NCBI GenBank assembly: GCA_018873245.2
Contig: JAEMBT020000001.1
Location: 9,334,220 to 9,398,219 of the forward strand
Direction of reading: 5' to 3'
DNA: 64,000 nucleotides
DNA from: Archegozetes longisetosus
Taxonomy: Eukaryota; Arthropoda; Arachnida; Sarcoptiformes; Trhypochthoniidae
In this document: positions 62,398 through 64,000 of the stretch, piece by piece
Layout of the letters: every line of letters begins with the position of its first letter
Numbering within the stretch: position 1 is the first letter of the stretch
Program-made: the position numbers and the translations under genes
The notes under the pieces: generated by a model
Seen by the model: the letters and a program-made list of their open reading frames with translations, nothing else
Told to the model about the DNA's origin: nothing
The model's database searches: none

Positions 62398-63584
62398 AGG
62401 GTTAAACTACCGCCAGGGCCTGAACAGGAGGTCGTAGGGGCTCAACTAAGGTATCATTGTATTAAGCTCATCGACTTCTATAAGGAAGAGAGGTAAAAAA
62501 TAAGCCACATCCACTTTCCTTAACCGCGCCCCTGGGGTCTTAAACCTTGGTTTTTCAAGGAATTTTTTCAGTTTAAACTGAATTTAGTCCCCCTAAAGGT
62601 ATTTAGCCCTCTCGCCATGTTTATCTAACAACAGCTAAAACAAGGGGCTATCAATATGGTACTTTTATTGGTAAATGGGACTCAACAAGGGCAGATACTT
62701 TAGATGATCGATCTTAATAGTACTCAGTGTGCAGAGTCAAATGTATATCGCATGCCAAGTTTTATCCATAAATTGCGTGAAATTTTTGATTTTTAAATTA
62801 ATATTATATACCCCAAACCCACCCGACTACCCGTGGGTTGACTACCCAGACCTAGCCCCCTTGAAAATGGGTAAACCTGGCTTTACCAAGTTGTAACCTA
62901 AGCTAAATCTGATTTAAAATAAGAGAGAATAAGTCAGGTCGCGAAGCGACCTAACTTATTCTCTCTTAGTTTATATCAGGCTTCTTTGGGTTACAACTCG
63001 AGAAATTCAGGTTTATCCATTACGAGGTACTAAACCAAATAAAGATGAGTATATCGAGAACTACTTGTGATACTTGATCAAGCGAGGTATCAAAATGCTA
63101 AGTTCTATATCCTGAGTCCAATGATATATCACTTTGCTGGTTCAGCCACTCCCATCGAGATTTAATCAGTGGTGGCCAGATTCGGGTCAAATCAATTTTT
63201 GACGTAATATAAGGATAAAACATGGCATCTGATATATTATTTGACTCTGCACACTGAGTACTATTTGGATCGATCATCTAAAGTATCTGCCCTTGTTGAG
63301 TCCCATTTACCAATAAAAGTGTCATATTGATAGCCTCTTGTTTTGGCTGTTGTTAGATAAACATGGCGAGAGGGCTGAATATCTTTAGGGGGACTAAATT
63401 CAGTTTAAACTGAAAAATTCCTCGAAAAAACAAGGTTTAAGACCCCAGGGGAGTGGCTAAGAAAAGTGGGCGTAGCTTACTTTTGACCCTCCTCCTTATG
63501 GAAGTCGATGAGCTTAATACGATGATACCTTAGTTGAGTTCCTACGACCTCCTGTTCAAAGCCTGGCCATAAAGCGTAGTTTGA
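62398..63584. mobile_element. Large foldback element with about 370-bp arms
   Basis: The arms 62398-62770 and about 63190-63584 are inverted copies, sharing for example GAACAGGAGGTCGTAGG, AAGCTCATCGACTTC, CAGTTTAAACTGAATTTAG and GGGACTCAACAAGGGCAGAT. The region between carries a second, inner palindrome centred near 62945. No ORF longer than 60 codons and no clear target-site duplication. GC content is noticeably higher than the surroundings. It is probably a non-autonomous DNA transposon. Confidence 0.8.
62919..62970. repeat. Hairpin at the centre of the foldback element
   Basis: AAGAGAGAATAAGTCAGGTC then GCGAAGC then GACCTAACTTATTCTCTCTT folds into a stem of about 22 bases with one mismatch and a very small loop. 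This should extrude readily as a cruciform. Confidence 0.85.
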
Positions 63585-63599
63585 CCAATATTTTTCTAT

Positions 63600-64000
63600 A
63601 ATTTCTGTATTCTGCACCTTTAAACTATAATTTTACTAATTTTATTTCAATTCGAGCTTTATAATTCTAAATTTATGGTATGGAGAAAAAATCTATTTGA
63701 TCCGAATTTAAGTTTTTATATTCCAACCATCAAAAATTTTTTATTTATATTAACTTATTTCATATTTTTTTCATTAAAAATATTTTTGTTTAAATTTAGA
63801 GCATTTTTTTATCATTTCATAATTATGGAGTCAAAATAGAGACATATACATATTCTTTTGACTATTTGGAGTCAAAAGAAAACTGGCTATTATTAAATTC
63901 TTAATAGTATTGCAGAGATTTTATCTGAGTTTGTTCTCTGCTGAGTGTGACAATTTAAACTTACACAGAGTTTTAAAGAAAATTAAAGTTTATTTATTAA
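63600..64000. other. Non-coding AT-rich end of window
   Basis: Nothing supported. Confidence 0.4.

Overview
The window is AT-rich animal nuclear DNA with spliced genes (GT/AG introns, many very short exons), TATA boxes, AATAAA signals and many inverted-repeat DNA transposons. A proline-rich secreted protein ending in a type-2 chitin-binding (peritrophin-A) domain, a peptide GPCR of the neuropeptide Y/RYamide kind and a secreted C-type lectin suggest an arthropod or close relative; the species cannot be named from the sequence. There are no operons, CRISPR arrays or other bacterial features.

Layout. 0-12.6 kb is almost gene-free: a decayed echo of a chitin-binding gene's last exon (0.5 kb), an LTR-like stretch (3.1 kb), a hAT-type MITE with an 8-bp target duplication (5.05-5.56 kb), a BED zinc-finger relic (5.8-6.1 kb) and two foldback elements (6.4-7.6 kb). 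12.66-21.26 kb (+) holds a complete five-exon peptide GPCR, including a 29-nt exon. 21.67-22.23 kb is a Tc1/mariner-like foldback element. 22.5-27.3 kb (-) is a six-exon secreted proline-rich chitin-binding protein. 27.9-35.5 kb (-) holds a gene I do not recognise: a chain of at least 15 small exons, nearly all phase 1-1, several visibly duplicated, encoding a disordered N/S/D/Q-rich protein. 36-49 kb is mostly empty apart from a MITE family, a mariner MITE and weak coding relics. 49.5-52.4 kb (-) has a broken Merlin/IS1595-type transposase and a zinc-finger ORF. 54.7-55.3 kb (-) is a two-exon secreted C-type lectin. 57.5-61.0 kb contains two head-to-head, almost identical copies of a small secreted cysteine-rich prepropeptide gene, the right one lying inside a pair of 180-bp inverted repeats. 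62.4-63.6 kb is a large foldback element with a hairpin at its centre.

Taken together, the recognisable genes are mostly extracellular (cuticle or matrix protein, lectin, secreted peptide) or receive extracellular signals (GPCR), but nothing shows that they act in one pathway. The best candidate for something undescribed is the symmetric mini-exon gene at 27.9-35.5 kb, followed by the mirrored peptide genes at 57.5-61 kb. Several minus-strand coding exons are one base short at or near short homopolymers while all splice phases still add up, so assembly errors should be considered before calling these genes pseudogenes. All gene models are hand-made from translation and splice phase.
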